The notes beneath the pieces were generated by a model that was not told the DNA's origin, made no database searches, and was given only the letters and a program-made list of their open reading frames with translations. A stretch of 64,000 nt of DNA from Phytopseudomonas seleniipraecipitans (GTDB lineage: Bacteria > Pseudomonadota > Gammaproteobacteria > Pseudomonadales > Pseudomonadaceae): assembly GCF_900102335.1 (NCBI RefSeq), contig NZ_FNBM01000012.1, forward strand, positions 59,834 to 123,833. Direction: 5' to 3'. Below are positions 7,951 to 18,006 of the stretch, one piece after another. Within the stretch, counting starts at the first letter, position 1. Each line of letters begins with the position of its first letter. The position numbers were made by a program, and so were the translations under genes.

Positions 7951-9757
7951 GCGGCTGGTCGACATCCGTGCCGCGCAGCACGGCCACGTGGTACGACAGC
8001 AGCTGCAGCGGCAGGGTGTAGAGAATCGGTGCCAGCGCGTCGTGGATGTGCGGCATGTTCACCACGTGAGTGCCCTCGCCGTTGCTCATGCCAGCCTGCT
8101 CGTCAGCGAATACCAGCAGCTCGCCGCCACGGGCCCGCACCACCTGAAGGTTGGACTTGAGCTTGTCGAGCAGCTCGTTATTCGGCGCAATGGTGACCAC
8201 CGGCATGTCAGCGTCCACCAGGGCCAGCGGGCCGTGTTTCAGCTCACCGGCCGGGTAAGCTTCGGCGTGGATGTAGGAGATTTCCTTGAGCTTGAGTGCC
8301 CCCTCCATCGCCACCGGGTACTGAGCACCGCGGCCCAGGAACAGGGTGTGGTGCTTCTCGGCGAACAGCTCGGAGACCTTCTCGACGATCTTGTCCATGG
8401 CCAGTGCTTCGTCCAAGCGAGCAGGCAGACGACGCAGCTCCTCGACCAGTTCAGCCGCGACGCCATCCTCCAGAGTGCCTTTGACTTGGCCGAGAGCCAG
8501 AGTCAGCAGCATCAGGCCAACCAGCTGAGTGGTGAAGGCTTTGGTGGACGCGACACCGATCTCGGGACCGGCGTGGGTCAGCAGGGTCAGGTCGGATTCG
8601 CGCACCAGCGAGCTGATGCCGACGTTGCAGATCGCCAGGCTGGCCAGGTAGCCGCCGTCGGCCTTGGCGTTGCGCAGCGCGGCCAGGGTATCGGCAGTCT
8701 CGCCCGACTGGGAGATGCTGACGAACAGGGTATCCGGCTGCACCGCTACGCGGCGATAGCGGAACTCGCTGGCCACTTCGACCTGGCAAGGGATACCCGC
8801 CAGCCCTTCGAGCCAGTAACGGGCAACCATGCCGGCGTGGTAGCTGGTGCCGCAGGCGACGATCTGCACGTTGCTCACCTTGGCGAACAGCTCGGCTGCT
8901 TGAGGGCCGAAGGCCTGCACCAGCACATGATCGCTGCCCAGACGGCCTTCCAGGGTGCGCTGCACGACGGTGGGCTGTTCGTGGATCTCCTTGAGCATGA
9001 AATGGCGGAACGCACCCTTGTCGGCTGCGTCGGCGCCTTCGTGGTATTGCACCACTTCACGCTGCACCTCGTTGCCGTTGGCATCCCAGATCTGCACGCT
9101 GTCGCGCCCGATCTCGGCGATGTCGCCCTCTTCGAGGTACATGAAGCGGTCGGTGACTTGGCGCAGGGCAAGCTGGTCAGAGGCGAGGAAGTTTTCGCCC
9201 AGGCCCAGGCCTACTACCAGTGGGCTGCCACTGCGGGCGGCGAGCAGGCGATCGGGGTTGGCTGCGCTGATCACCGCCAGGCCGTAGGCACCCTGCAACT
9301 GCTTGACCACCGCCTTCAGCGCGTCAGCGAGATCACTGTGCGCTTTCAGGGTGTGATCGAGCAGGTGCACGATGACTTCGGTGTCAGTATCGGAGCTGAA
9401 GTGATAACCCAGGCCCTGAAGGCGCTCGCGCAATGGGCCATGGTTTTCGATGATGCCGTTGTGCACCACGGCCAACTGGTCACCTGAGAAGTGCGGGTGG
9501 GCGTTGTTTTCGGTCGGCACGCCGTGGGTGGCCCAGCGGGTGTGCGCGATGCCCAGGCGGCCCGGCAGCGGTTCGCTGTTCAGCGCGCTTTCAAGCTCGC
9601 TGACCTTGCCGACACGGCGGCGACGCTGCAGCGTACCCAGGTCATCGACCAGCGCTACGCCGGCGCTGTCGTAGCCGCGGTACTCAAGGCGCTTGAGGCC
9701 CTCGACCAGCACAGCGGTGATATTACGTTCGGCAATGGCGCCTACGATGCCACACAT
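7919..9757 (-). CDS. glmS: Glutamine-fructose-6-phosphate aminotransferase (isomerizing)
   Basis: A 612-residue GlmS, which makes glucosamine 6-phosphate from fructose 6-phosphate and glutamine, the first step to UDP-GlcNAc for peptidoglycan and LPS. The start at 9757 gives MCGIVGA, so Cys2 is the N-terminal nucleophile of the class II glutaminase domain; upstream in-frame starts would bury it. Glutaminase landmarks HTRWATHG and HNGIIENH follow, then two SIS domains (CGTSYHAG, SQSGETADT, GRGAQYPVAMEGALKLKE) and the C-terminal PRNLAKSVTVE tail typical of the enzyme. It lies downstream of a DeoR-type regulator, with glmU beyond that, so amino-sugar genes are grouped. The region 3' of glmS is the classic Tn7 attachment target; no Tn7 insertion is seen here. 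Confidence 0.97.
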   Translation of the reverse strand: MCGIVGAIAERNITAVLVEGLKRLEYRGYDSAGVALVDDLGTLQRRRRVGKVSELESALNSEPLPGRLGIAHTRWATHGVPTENNAHPHFSGDQLAVVHNGIIENHGPLRERLQGLGYHFSSDTDTEVIVHLLDHTLKAHSDLADALKAVVKQLQGAYGLAVISAANPDRLLAARSGSPLVVGLGLGENFLASDQLALRQVTDRFMYLEEGDIAEIGRDSVQIWDANGNEVQREVVQYHEGADAADKGAFRHFMLKEIHEQPTVVQRTLEGRLGSDHVLVQAFGPQAAELFAKVSNVQIVACGTSYHAGMVARYWLEGLAGIPCQVEVASEFRYRRVAVQPDTLFVSISQSGETADTLAALRNAKADGGYLASLAICNVGISSLVRESDLTLLTHAGPEIGVASTKAFTTQLVGLMLLTLALGQVKGTLEDGVAAELVEELRRLPARLDEALAMDKIVEKVSELFAEKHHTLFLGRGAQYPVAMEGALKLKEISYIHAEAYPAGELKHGPLALVDADMPVVTIAPNNELLDKLKSNLQVVRARGGELLVFADEQAGMSNGEGTHVVNMPHIHDALAPILYTLPLQLLSYHVAVLRGTDVDQPRNLAKSVTVE

Positions 9758-9767
9758 AGCGTTCTCC

Positions 9768-10541
9768 TCAGGTAGCGTCAGCAACCGCACAGATCAGCTG
9801 GATCCCGCGGGCCAAGAGTTGGTCACGCGCCTCGTCAGTGAGGCGCTCGTCAGTAATCAGGGTGTGCACGCTGCTCCAGGGCAGCTCGAGATTGGGAATA
9901 CGCCGGCCGATCTTGTCGCTCTCGACCATGACGATCACCTCACGGGCCACTTCGGCCATCACCCGCGACAGACCCAGCAATTCATTGAAGGTGGTGGTAC
10001 CGCGCTGCAGGTCGATGCCATCGGCCCCGATAAACAGCTGGTCGAAATCATAGGAGCGCAACACCTGCTCGGCGACCTGGCCCTGGAAGGAGTCGGAATG
10101 CGGGTCCCAGGTGCCGCCAGTCATCAGCAGTACCGGTTCGTGTTCGATGTCGCGCAGGGCATTGGCCACATTCAGCGAGTTGGTCATCACCACCAGCCCC
10201 GGTTTGCGGCCCAGCTCGGGAATCATCGCGGCGGTGGTAGTGCCGCTGTCGATGATGATCCGGGCGTGCTCGCGAATTCGCGCGACACCTGCGCGGGCAA
10301 TCGCTTGCTTATAGCGGGAAATCGGCTGCGCGCTGTCGACGATCAATTCCTGTGGCAGCGGTACTGCGCCACCATAGCGGCGCAGCAACAGACCGTTGGT
10401 CTCCAAGGCTGCCAGATCCTTGCGAATGGTCACTTCCGAGGTCCCAAAACGCTTGGCCAACGCATCCACACTCACCTCGCCCTGCTCGGCAAGCAAGGCA
10501 AGGATGGTATGGCGACGTTGCGGTGTGTTGCGTTTCGACAT
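9768..10541 (-). CDS. DeoR/GlpR-family transcriptional regulator
   Basis: A 257-residue DeoR-family repressor. The N-terminal helix-turn-helix is evident: RRHTILALLAEQGEVSVDAL followed by FGTSEVTIRKDLAALE, then the RRYGGAV motif that closes the DNA-binding domain. The C-terminal effector domain has the DeoR features DSGTTTAAMI and VVMTNSLNVANAL, which in relatives bind sugar phosphates, plus FIGADGID. It sits 10 bases upstream of glmS and downstream of glmU on the same strand, so amino-sugar or cell-wall precursor control is a reasonable inference; the ligand is unknown. A perfect palindrome with a DeoR-like TTTCGA half-site lies directly upstream and may be its own operator. Confidence 0.88.
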   Translation of the reverse strand: MSKRNTPQRRHTILALLAEQGEVSVDALAKRFGTSEVTIRKDLAALETNGLLLRRYGGAVPLPQELIVDSAQPISRYKQAIARAGVARIREHARIIIDSGTTTAAMIPELGRKPGLVVMTNSLNVANALRDIEHEPVLLMTGGTWDPHSDSFQGQVAEQVLRSYDFDQLFIGADGIDLQRGTTTFNELLGLSRVMAEVAREVIVMVESDKIGRRIPNLELPWSSVHTLITDERLTDEARDQLLARGIQLICAVADAT

Positions 10542-10548
10542 GCTTAAG

Positions 10549-10561
10549 TTTCGATTCGAAA
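10549..10561. promoter_or_regulatory. TTTCGA palindrome upstream of the DeoR-type regulator
   Basis: TTTCGATTCGAAA is a perfect inverted repeat (TTTCGA/TCGAAA around one T), 8 bases before the start codon of the regulator. DeoR-family operators are often built from TTCGA-like half-sites, so autoregulation is plausible. A related GCGAATCAAAAC sequence follows about 10 bases further upstream. Confidence 0.45.
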
Positions 10562-10622
10562 GATAACGACGCGAATCAAAACCTAATGAAGCCCTGGCGT
10601 CAAGCTGTAACGACGCGAAAAC

Positions 10623-10631
10623 TTATCCACA
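10623..10631 (+). promoter_or_regulatory. Perfect DnaA box between DeoR regulator and glmU
   Basis: TTATCCACA, an exact match to the strong DnaA-binding 9-mer, lies in the 130-base gap downstream of glmU and upstream of the regulator. It is isolated, so any role would be in DnaA titration or transcriptional control rather than initiation. Confidence 0.5.
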
Positions 10632-10671
10632 GAACGAGCTGTGACGTGCTCAGGACCAATGGATAAATGCG

Positions 10672-12036
10672 CTACTTCTGTTTTTTGGTCGGGCGCTGCC
10701 AGCCTTCGATATTGCGCTGCCGGCCACGGGCGACGGCCAGGTTATGGGCCGGGACATCATGGGTAATGGTCGAGCCAGCTGCCGTATTGGAGCCCGCGCC
10801 GATATCCACTGGGGCTATCAGTGAGTTATTGGAGCCGATAAACACATCTTCGCCAATTGAGGTCTGGTGCTTATTGGCACCATCGTAGTTGACGGTAATT
10901 GTGCCGGCACCGATGTTGGTGCGCGCGCCGATGACAGTGTCCCCCAGGTAGGTGAGGTGACCCGCCTTCACGCCCTCACCCAGCACGGCGTTCTTCAGCT
11001 CCACGAAGTTACCCACATGGGCCTTGGTGCCCAACACGCTGCCAGGGCGCAGGCGAGCGAACGGACCGCAATCAGCAGCTTCACCCATCTCGGCACCATC
11101 CAGGTGGCTGTTGGCTTTGACGATGGCTCCCTTACGCAGCGTGCTGTCCTTGATCACGCAGTTCGGGCCGATCTGTACATCATCTTCGATGACCACACGG
11201 CCTTCCAGGATCACGTTGATGTCGATCGTCACGTCGCGGCCCACGCTGACCTCACCGCGCACATCGAAACGCGCCGGGTCGATCAGGGTCACGCCCTGCG
11301 CCATCAAACGGCGTGCGGCGCGGTATTGATAGTGGCGCTCGAGCTGAGACAGCTGGATGCGATCATTGGCGCCCAGTACTTCCATCTCGTCAGCCGCGCG
11401 TTCGGTGGCCACCACCAGGCCGTCGGCGACCGCCATGGCAATCACGTCGGTGAGGTAGTACTCGCCCTGGGCGTTGCTGTTGGACAGCCGCCCCAGCCAG
11501 TCGGCCAGGCGGTTACCCGGTACGGCGAGAATGCCGGTATTGCCTTCACGGATCTGCCGCTGGGCGTCGCTGGCGTCCTTGTGCTCGACGATGGCCTGGA
11601 CCACACCCTGCGCGTCTCGGACGATGCGCCCATAGCCGGTCGGGTCGGCCAGCTCGACGGTGAGCAGCCCAAGCTGATCGTCGTTGACCAAGGCCAGCAG
11701 GCGCTGCAGGGTTGCAGCTTCGATCAGCGGGACGTCGCCATAGAGGATCAGCACGGTGTCGGCGCCAAGCTGCGGCAGTGCTTGGGCGACTGCGTGACCG
11801 GTGCCCAGTTGCTCGGCCTGAATGACGAAATTCAGGTCGTCGGCCGCCAGTCGCTCGCGTACCTTTTCGGCGCCATGGCCGATCACTACCTGAACGCTCT
11901 GTGGCTGCAGCGTGCGGGCGGTGTCGATGACGTGACCGAGCATGGATTTCCCGGCTACCGGGTGCAGTACCTTTGGCAGCGCGGAGCGCATGCGGGTGCC
12001 TTGGCCGGCGGCGAGGATGACGATATCGAGAGACAT
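10672..12036 (-). CDS. glmU: Bifunctional GlcN-1-P acetyltransferase / GlcNAc-1-P uridyltransferase
   Basis: A 454-residue GlmU, which acetylates glucosamine 1-phosphate and then couples GlcNAc 1-phosphate to UTP to give UDP-GlcNAc in the cytoplasm. The uridyltransferase domain starts with LAAGQGTRMRSALPKVLHP (residues about 8-26) and contains YGDVPL; the C-terminal half is a left-handed beta-helix of hexapeptide repeats with the acetyltransferase landmarks GNFVELKN, HLTYLGD and GAGTITVNYDG. Length matches the family. It follows atpC after a terminator and precedes the DeoR regulator and glmS, the order usual in Pseudomonas. Start ATG 12036 is the first codon of the conserved N-terminus. Confidence 0.97.
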   Translation of the reverse strand: MSLDIVILAAGQGTRMRSALPKVLHPVAGKSMLGHVIDTARTLQPQSVQVVIGHGAEKVRERLAADDLNFVIQAEQLGTGHAVAQALPQLGADTVLILYGDVPLIEAATLQRLLALVNDDQLGLLTVELADPTGYGRIVRDAQGVVQAIVEHKDASDAQRQIREGNTGILAVPGNRLADWLGRLSNSNAQGEYYLTDVIAMAVADGLVVATERAADEMEVLGANDRIQLSQLERHYQYRAARRLMAQGVTLIDPARFDVRGEVSVGRDVTIDINVILEGRVVIEDDVQIGPNCVIKDSTLRKGAIVKANSHLDGAEMGEAADCGPFARLRPGSVLGTKAHVGNFVELKNAVLGEGVKAGHLTYLGDTVIGARTNIGAGTITVNYDGANKHQTSIGEDVFIGSNNSLIAPVDIGAGSNTAAGSTITHDVPAHNLAVARGRQRNIEGWQRPTKKQK

Positions 12037-12099
12037 GGCGGGCGGTTCCTTGGCAATCCCGACGCACGAGTCGTACGGGAAATAAAACGGCAGAAAAGC

Positions 12100-12125
12100 A
12101 AAAGGGTAGCCAAGGCTACCCTTTT
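12100..12125 (-). terminator. Terminator of the ATP synthase operon
   Basis: AAAAGGGTAGCC (12100-12111) and GGCTACCCTTTT (12114-12125) form a strong stem with a T-run on the minus strand, placed directly after atpC and before glmU. Confidence 0.88.
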
Positions 12126-12152
12126 ACCAAGCAACGATGAAGCCCAGTGGTA

Positions 12153-12581
12153 TCAGCTACCGCCGAACTTCTTGCGCATTTGCTGGACGGTGCGCAGCTG
12201 AGCTGCAGCCTCGGCCAGACGAGCAGCGGCAGAACCGTAGTCGAACTCGGAACCTTGCTCGCTCAGTGCTTTCTCGGCAGCCTTGACGGCTTCCTGAGCA
12301 GAGGCTTCGTCGAGGTCGGCAGCACGTTGCACGGTATCGGCAAGTACCTTGACCATGCTCGGCTGCACTTCGAGGAAGCCACCAGAGATGTAGAACACCT
12401 CGGTGTCGCCACCCTGCTTGACCAGACGAATCGGGCCCGGCTTGAGGTCGGTGATCAGCGGCGCGTGGCCTGGGGAAATCCCCAGATCACCCAGGTTGCC
12501 GTGGGCGATCACCATTTCGACCAGACCGGAGAAGATCTCGCCTTCTGCGCTGACGATGTCGCAATGGACTGTCATAGCCAT
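12153..12581 (-). CDS. atpC: ATP synthase F1 epsilon subunit
   Basis: A 142-residue epsilon subunit of the F1 sector, part of the central stalk and an intrinsic inhibitor of ATP hydrolysis. The N-terminal beta-sandwich begins MAMTVHCDIVSAEGEIFSG and includes AHGNLGDLGISPGHAPLIT; the C-terminal part is a pair of helices rich in Ala, Glu and Gln. ATG 12581 is preferred over an in-frame start at 12617 because the family starts near AMTVHCDIVSAE. It is the last gene of the atp operon, 42 bases after atpD, and is followed by a strong terminator. Confidence 0.96.
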   Translation of the reverse strand: MAMTVHCDIVSAEGEIFSGLVEMVIAHGNLGDLGISPGHAPLITDLKPGPIRLVKQGGDTEVFYISGGFLEVQPSMVKVLADTVQRAADLDEASAQEAVKAAEKALSEQGSEFDYGSAAARLAEAAAQLRTVQQMRKKFGGS

Positions 12582-12623
12582 ATCTAGCCTCACGTAAGCG
12601 CCCGTTGCCGGGCGCACGGGTGA

Positions 12624-14000
12624 TTACAGTTTCTTCGCTTTCTCGATGGCTTCTTCGATGCCGCCGACCATGTAGAACGCCTGCTCCGGCAGGTGATCGT
12701 AATCACCTTTGAGGATGCCGCTGAAACCAGCGATGGTGTCCTTCAGGGAAACGTACTTGCCTGGCGAACCAGTGAAGACTTCGGCCACGAAGAACGGCTG
12801 GGACAGGAAGCGCTGGATCTTACGAGCACGGGATACCAGCTGCTTGTCTTCTTCCGACAGTTCGTCCATGCCGAGGATCGCGATGATGTCCTTCAGCTCT
12901 TTGTAGCGCTGCAGCACGTACTGAACGCCGCGAGCGGTGTCGTAGTGCTCCTGGCCAATCACGTTCGGGTCCAGCTGGCGCGATGTCGAGTCGAGTGGAT
13001 CGACCGCTGGGTAGATACCCAGGGAAGCGATGTCACGGGACAGTACGACAGTGGCGTCCAAGTGGGCGAAGGTGGTCGCCGGGCTTGGGTCGGTCAAGTC
13101 ATCCGCAGGTACGTAGACGGCCTGGATCGAGGTGATCGAACCGGTCTTGGTCGAAGTAATACGCTCTTGCAGAACGCCCATTTCTTCGGCCAGGGTCGGC
13201 TGGTAACCCACGGCGGACGGCATACGGCCGAGCAGTGCGGATACTTCGGTACCGGCCAGGGTGTAGCGGTAGATGTTGTCCACGAAGAACAGAACATCAC
13301 GGCCTTCGTCACGGAACTTCTCGGCCATGGTCAGGCCGGTCAGTGCTACGCGCAAACGGTTGCCTGGTGGCTCGTTCATCTGACCGTAGACCAGGGCTAC
13401 CTTGTCGAGAACGTTGGAATCCTTCATCTCGTGGTAGAAGTCGTTACCCTCACGAGTACGCTCACCCACACCGGCGAACACGGAATAACCGCTGTGCTCG
13501 ATGGCGATGTTACGGATCAGCTCCATCATGTTTACGGTCTTGCCGACACCGGCACCACCGAACAGACCGACTTTACCGCCCTTGGCGAACGGGCAAACCA
13601 GGTCGATAACCTTGATGCCAGTTTCCAGCAGCTCGTTGGAGCCTGCCTGTTCGGCGTAGGTCGGCGCAGGACGGTGAATGCCCCAACGCTCTTCTTCGCC
13701 AATCGGGCCCGCTTCGTCGATCGGGTTGCCCAGTACGTCCATGATGCGGCCCAGGGTTTTCACCCCGACCGGTACCTGGATGCCTGCGCCAGTGCTTTCA
13801 ACGTCCAGGCCGCGTTTCAGGCCTTCGGTCGAACCCATCGCAATGGTACGCACCACGCCGTCGCCCAGCTGCTGCTGAACTTCCAGAGTGGTTTCGGCGC
13901 CGACTACTTTCAGCGCTTCATAAACACTCGGCACCTTGTCACGCGCGAATTCCACGTCGATGACGGCGCCGATGATTTGAACGATACGTCCGCTACTCAT
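12624..14000 (-). CDS. atpD: ATP synthase F1 beta subunit
   Basis: A 458-residue catalytic beta subunit. The Walker A loop GGAGVGKT lies at residues 148-155, followed by the catalytic-site segment AGVGERTREGNDFY and the Walker B strand DVLFFVDNIYR; the DELSEED lever appears as MDELSEEDK in the C-terminal domain. Three copies with three alpha subunits make the F1 hexamer at the inner membrane. Length is standard. It is the penultimate gene of the operon, between atpG and atpC. Confidence 0.98.
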   Translation of the reverse strand: MSSGRIVQIIGAVIDVEFARDKVPSVYEALKVVGAETTLEVQQQLGDGVVRTIAMGSTEGLKRGLDVESTGAGIQVPVGVKTLGRIMDVLGNPIDEAGPIGEEERWGIHRPAPTYAEQAGSNELLETGIKVIDLVCPFAKGGKVGLFGGAGVGKTVNMMELIRNIAIEHSGYSVFAGVGERTREGNDFYHEMKDSNVLDKVALVYGQMNEPPGNRLRVALTGLTMAEKFRDEGRDVLFFVDNIYRYTLAGTEVSALLGRMPSAVGYQPTLAEEMGVLQERITSTKTGSITSIQAVYVPADDLTDPSPATTFAHLDATVVLSRDIASLGIYPAVDPLDSTSRQLDPNVIGQEHYDTARGVQYVLQRYKELKDIIAILGMDELSEEDKQLVSRARKIQRFLSQPFFVAEVFTGSPGKYVSLKDTIAGFSGILKGDYDHLPEQAFYMVGGIEEAIEKAKKL

Positions 14001-14027
14001 CTTTGGTTCCTCTGAATATTTGAACCG

Positions 14028-14888
14028 TTAAACCGCGGCAGCGCCGCCGACGATTTCCGAAATTTCCTGGGTGATCGCTGCCTGACGTGCCTTGTTGTAA
14101 ACCAACTGCAGGTCTTTGATGATGTCGCCAGCGTTGTCGGTGGCGTTCTTCATCGCAATCATCCGCGCGGCCTGTTCGGCTGCGTTGTTCTCGACCACTG
14201 CCTGGTACACCTGCGATTCCACGTAGCGAACCATCAGCCCGTCAAGCAGCTGCTTGGCGTCGGGTTCGTACAGGTAATCCCAGTGGTGTTTCAGCTCCTG
14301 ATCCGAATCGGCCACCAGTGGAATCAACTGCTCCACGGTCGGCTTCTGGGTCATGGTATTGATGAACTTGTTGGAAACCACGGACAAACGGTCGATGCGC
14401 CCTTCCAGGTAAGCATCGAGCATCACCTTGACGCTGCCGATCAGATCATTGATCGACGGCTCTTCGCCAAGATGGCTGATCGCAGCGACGACGTTGCCAC
14501 CAAAGTTGCGGAAGAATGCCGCGCCTTTGCTGCCAACCACGCAGAGATCGATCTCCACGCCGCGCTCGCGGTTTGCCGACATGTCCTTGACCAGGGCCTT
14601 GAACAGGTTGGTATTCAAGCCACCGCACAGACCACGGTCCGAACTCACCACCACATAACCGACGCGCTTTACTTCGCGTTCGATCATGAACGGGTGACGG
14701 TATTCCGGGTTGGCGTTGGCTAAATGACCAATTACCTGGCGGATACGCTCCGCGTAGGGACGGCTAGCTGACATGCGCTGTTGTGCCTTGCGCATCTTGC
14801 TGACCGCCACCTTTTCCATGGCGCTGGTGATCTTCTGCGTGCTTTTGATGCTCGCAATCTTGCTGCGAATCTCTTTTGCGCCTGCCAT
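14028..14888 (-). CDS. atpG: ATP synthase F1 gamma subunit
   Basis: A 286-residue gamma subunit, the rotating central shaft of F1. The N-terminal coiled-coil helix MAGAKEIRSKIASIKSTQKIT and the C-terminal helix (RMIAMKNATDNAGDIIKDL and RQAAITQEISEIVGGAAA) are the parts that contact the alpha/beta hexamer; the middle contains SSDRGLCGGLN, a family signature. It lies 50 bases after atpA in the atp operon. Confidence 0.97.
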   Translation of the reverse strand: MAGAKEIRSKIASIKSTQKITSAMEKVAVSKMRKAQQRMSASRPYAERIRQVIGHLANANPEYRHPFMIEREVKRVGYVVVSSDRGLCGGLNTNLFKALVKDMSANRERGVEIDLCVVGSKGAAFFRNFGGNVVAAISHLGEEPSINDLIGSVKVMLDAYLEGRIDRLSVVSNKFINTMTQKPTVEQLIPLVADSDQELKHHWDYLYEPDAKQLLDGLMVRYVESQVYQAVVENNAAEQAARMIAMKNATDNAGDIIKDLQLVYNKARQAAITQEISEIVGGAAAV

Positions 14889-14938
14889 TTCACACCTATC
14901 GGGTTAGCAGGCGGGCGCCGTTGGGCGCCCGCTGCGGC

Positions 14939-16483
<1,545 letters not shown>

Positions 16484-16504
16484 AGCTCTGCTGCCCCTTC
16501 AAAC

Positions 16505-17041
16505 TCAAGATTTCAATGCTTCGGCCAGCTTCGCGATTTTGCCGCGAACTGAGCCATCGATAACCAAGTCGCCGGCGCGGATTACGACACCACCGATCAG
16601 GGTGGAGTCCTCCGCAGCATGCAGGCGCACTTCCCGGCCGAGCCGTGCACTGAGAACCTTGGCGAGTTTGTCTTGCTGTTCATCGCTCAATGCGAAGGCA
16701 CTGGTGACATCTACGTCGATCGACTTCTCCTGTTCGGCCTTGTACAGCTCGAACAGCGAGTAGATTTCCGGCAACAAGGCCAGACGATCGTTCTCTGCGA
16801 CAACGTGGATGAAATTGCGTACCTGGGCGTCGAACTTGTCACCACACACCTCGACGAAGGTGGTGGCCTTGTCTGTACTCGTCAAACGCGGGGCCTTGAA
16901 CACGCGCTGCAGGGTGGCGTCCTGAGACACCTCCGCTGCCAGGCCGAGCATGGCTGACCAAGAGGCCAGCTGCTGGTGAGCCTGGGCGTATTCGAAGGCC
17001 GCCTTGGCGTAAGGTCGGGCCAACGTGGTCAGTTCTGCCAT
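16505..17041 (-). CDS. atpH: ATP synthase F1 delta subunit
   Basis: A 178-residue delta subunit, the peripheral-stalk protein that ties F1 to the b subunits. The N-terminus ELTTLARPYAKAAFEYA is the usual six-helix-bundle start, and the C-terminus carries LIGGVVIRAGDLVIDGSVRGKI, the family signature. It starts 14 bases after the atpF stop and precedes atpA. Confidence 0.97.
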   Translation of the reverse strand: MAELTTLARPYAKAAFEYAQAHQQLASWSAMLGLAAEVSQDATLQRVFKAPRLTSTDKATTFVEVCGDKFDAQVRNFIHVVAENDRLALLPEIYSLFELYKAEQEKSIDVDVTSAFALSDEQQDKLAKVLSARLGREVRLHAAEDSTLIGGVVIRAGDLVIDGSVRGKIAKLAEALKS

Positions 17042-17055
17042 GATCGCGCCCTCGC

Positions 17056-17526
17056 TTAAATTTCGGCGGCCAGTTTGGAAACCAGCTCCGCATGCGCGTT
17101 TTGGTCGATGGATGCGCCCAGGATCTTCTCGGCACCGCCGACAGCCAGAGCACCCACTTGGGCACGCAGCGCGTCTTTGATGCTGTTGATTTCCTGTTCG
17201 ATCTCGGCCTGAGCCTGAGCCTTCACACGGTCAGCTTCGACGCGAGCCTGTTCACGGGCCTCGTCAACAATCTGAGTACCGCGTTTCTTGGCTTGCTCAA
17301 TAATCTCAGCAGCCTGGGTTTTGGCTTCGCGCAGTTGCTGACCCGCTTTCTCTTGGGCCAACTCCAGGTCACGAGCCGCACGACTGGCAGCATCCAGACC
17401 TTCAGCAATCTTCTTCTGACGTTCTTGCAAAGCCGCAATGACCGGAGGCCACACGAACTTCATGCAGAACAGCACGAAGATGAAGAAGGCAACGGACTGG
17501 CCAATCAGGGTTGCATTAATGTTCAC
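17056..17526 (-). CDS. atpF: ATP synthase F0 b subunit
   Basis: A 156-residue b subunit. One N-terminal membrane helix (IGQSVAFFIFVLFCMKFVWPPV) is followed by a long charged coiled coil rich in Ala, Glu, Gln and Lys that forms the peripheral stator stalk. Length equals that of the usual proteobacterial b subunit. It lies between atpE and atpH in the operon. Confidence 0.97.
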   Translation of the reverse strand: MNINATLIGQSVAFFIFVLFCMKFVWPPVIAALQERQKKIAEGLDAASRAARDLELAQEKAGQQLREAKTQAAEIIEQAKKRGTQIVDEAREQARVEADRVKAQAQAEIEQEINSIKDALRAQVGALAVGGAEKILGASIDQNAHAELVSKLAAEI

Positions 17527-17583
17527 GCCAACACCTCGCTCGTTCGTTGTCCATCACACCAATCAACTCGAAAATTCGAGTGA

Positions 17584-17841
17584 TTAGCCAGCGATTTGAC
17601 CAACGAAGGGGTTCGCGAAGGTGAAGAACAGTGCGATACCAACACCGATCATGGTCACGGCGTCGAGCAGGCCGGCGACGATGAACATTTTCACTTGCAG
17701 CATCGGAACCATTTCCGGCTGACGCGCAGCGCCTTCCAGGAACTTGCCGCCCAGCAGGCCGAAGCCAATGGCGGTACCCAGAGCGCCCAGGCCAATCAGC
17801 AGTGCAACAGCGATCGCGGTCAGACCAACTACAGTTTCCAT
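17584..17841 (-). CDS. atpE: ATP synthase F0 c subunit
   Basis: An 85-residue proteolipid that forms the rotor ring. Two membrane helices are joined by the polar loop ARQPE. The second carries the proton-carrying acid, D60 in [16 protein letters not shown], so this is a proton-type ring: the Na+-binding residues of sodium-specific rings are not apparent. It lies between atpB and atpF; the longer gaps on each side (over 50 bases) are usual for this highly expressed gene. Confidence 0.97.
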
Positions 17842-18006
17842 CTTTCCTCCCGACTTTTTACGTCGTATTGGTTAAGGTTTTTCTAAGGGTAAAGCGGTAA
17901 AGCAAAACCGGTGTTTCCAGTGCCCTTGCGGGCGTTCCAGCCGAAGCTGGATCCATCAACAGCGCCGCACATCCAGCCAGCAAGGCAGTGGGTGCGCGTC
18001 ACGCTA

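Noticed and set aside
7988..9487. A 499-codon frame antisense to glmS
   Set aside because: Opposite a highly conserved gene; sequence is a codon-bias shadow.
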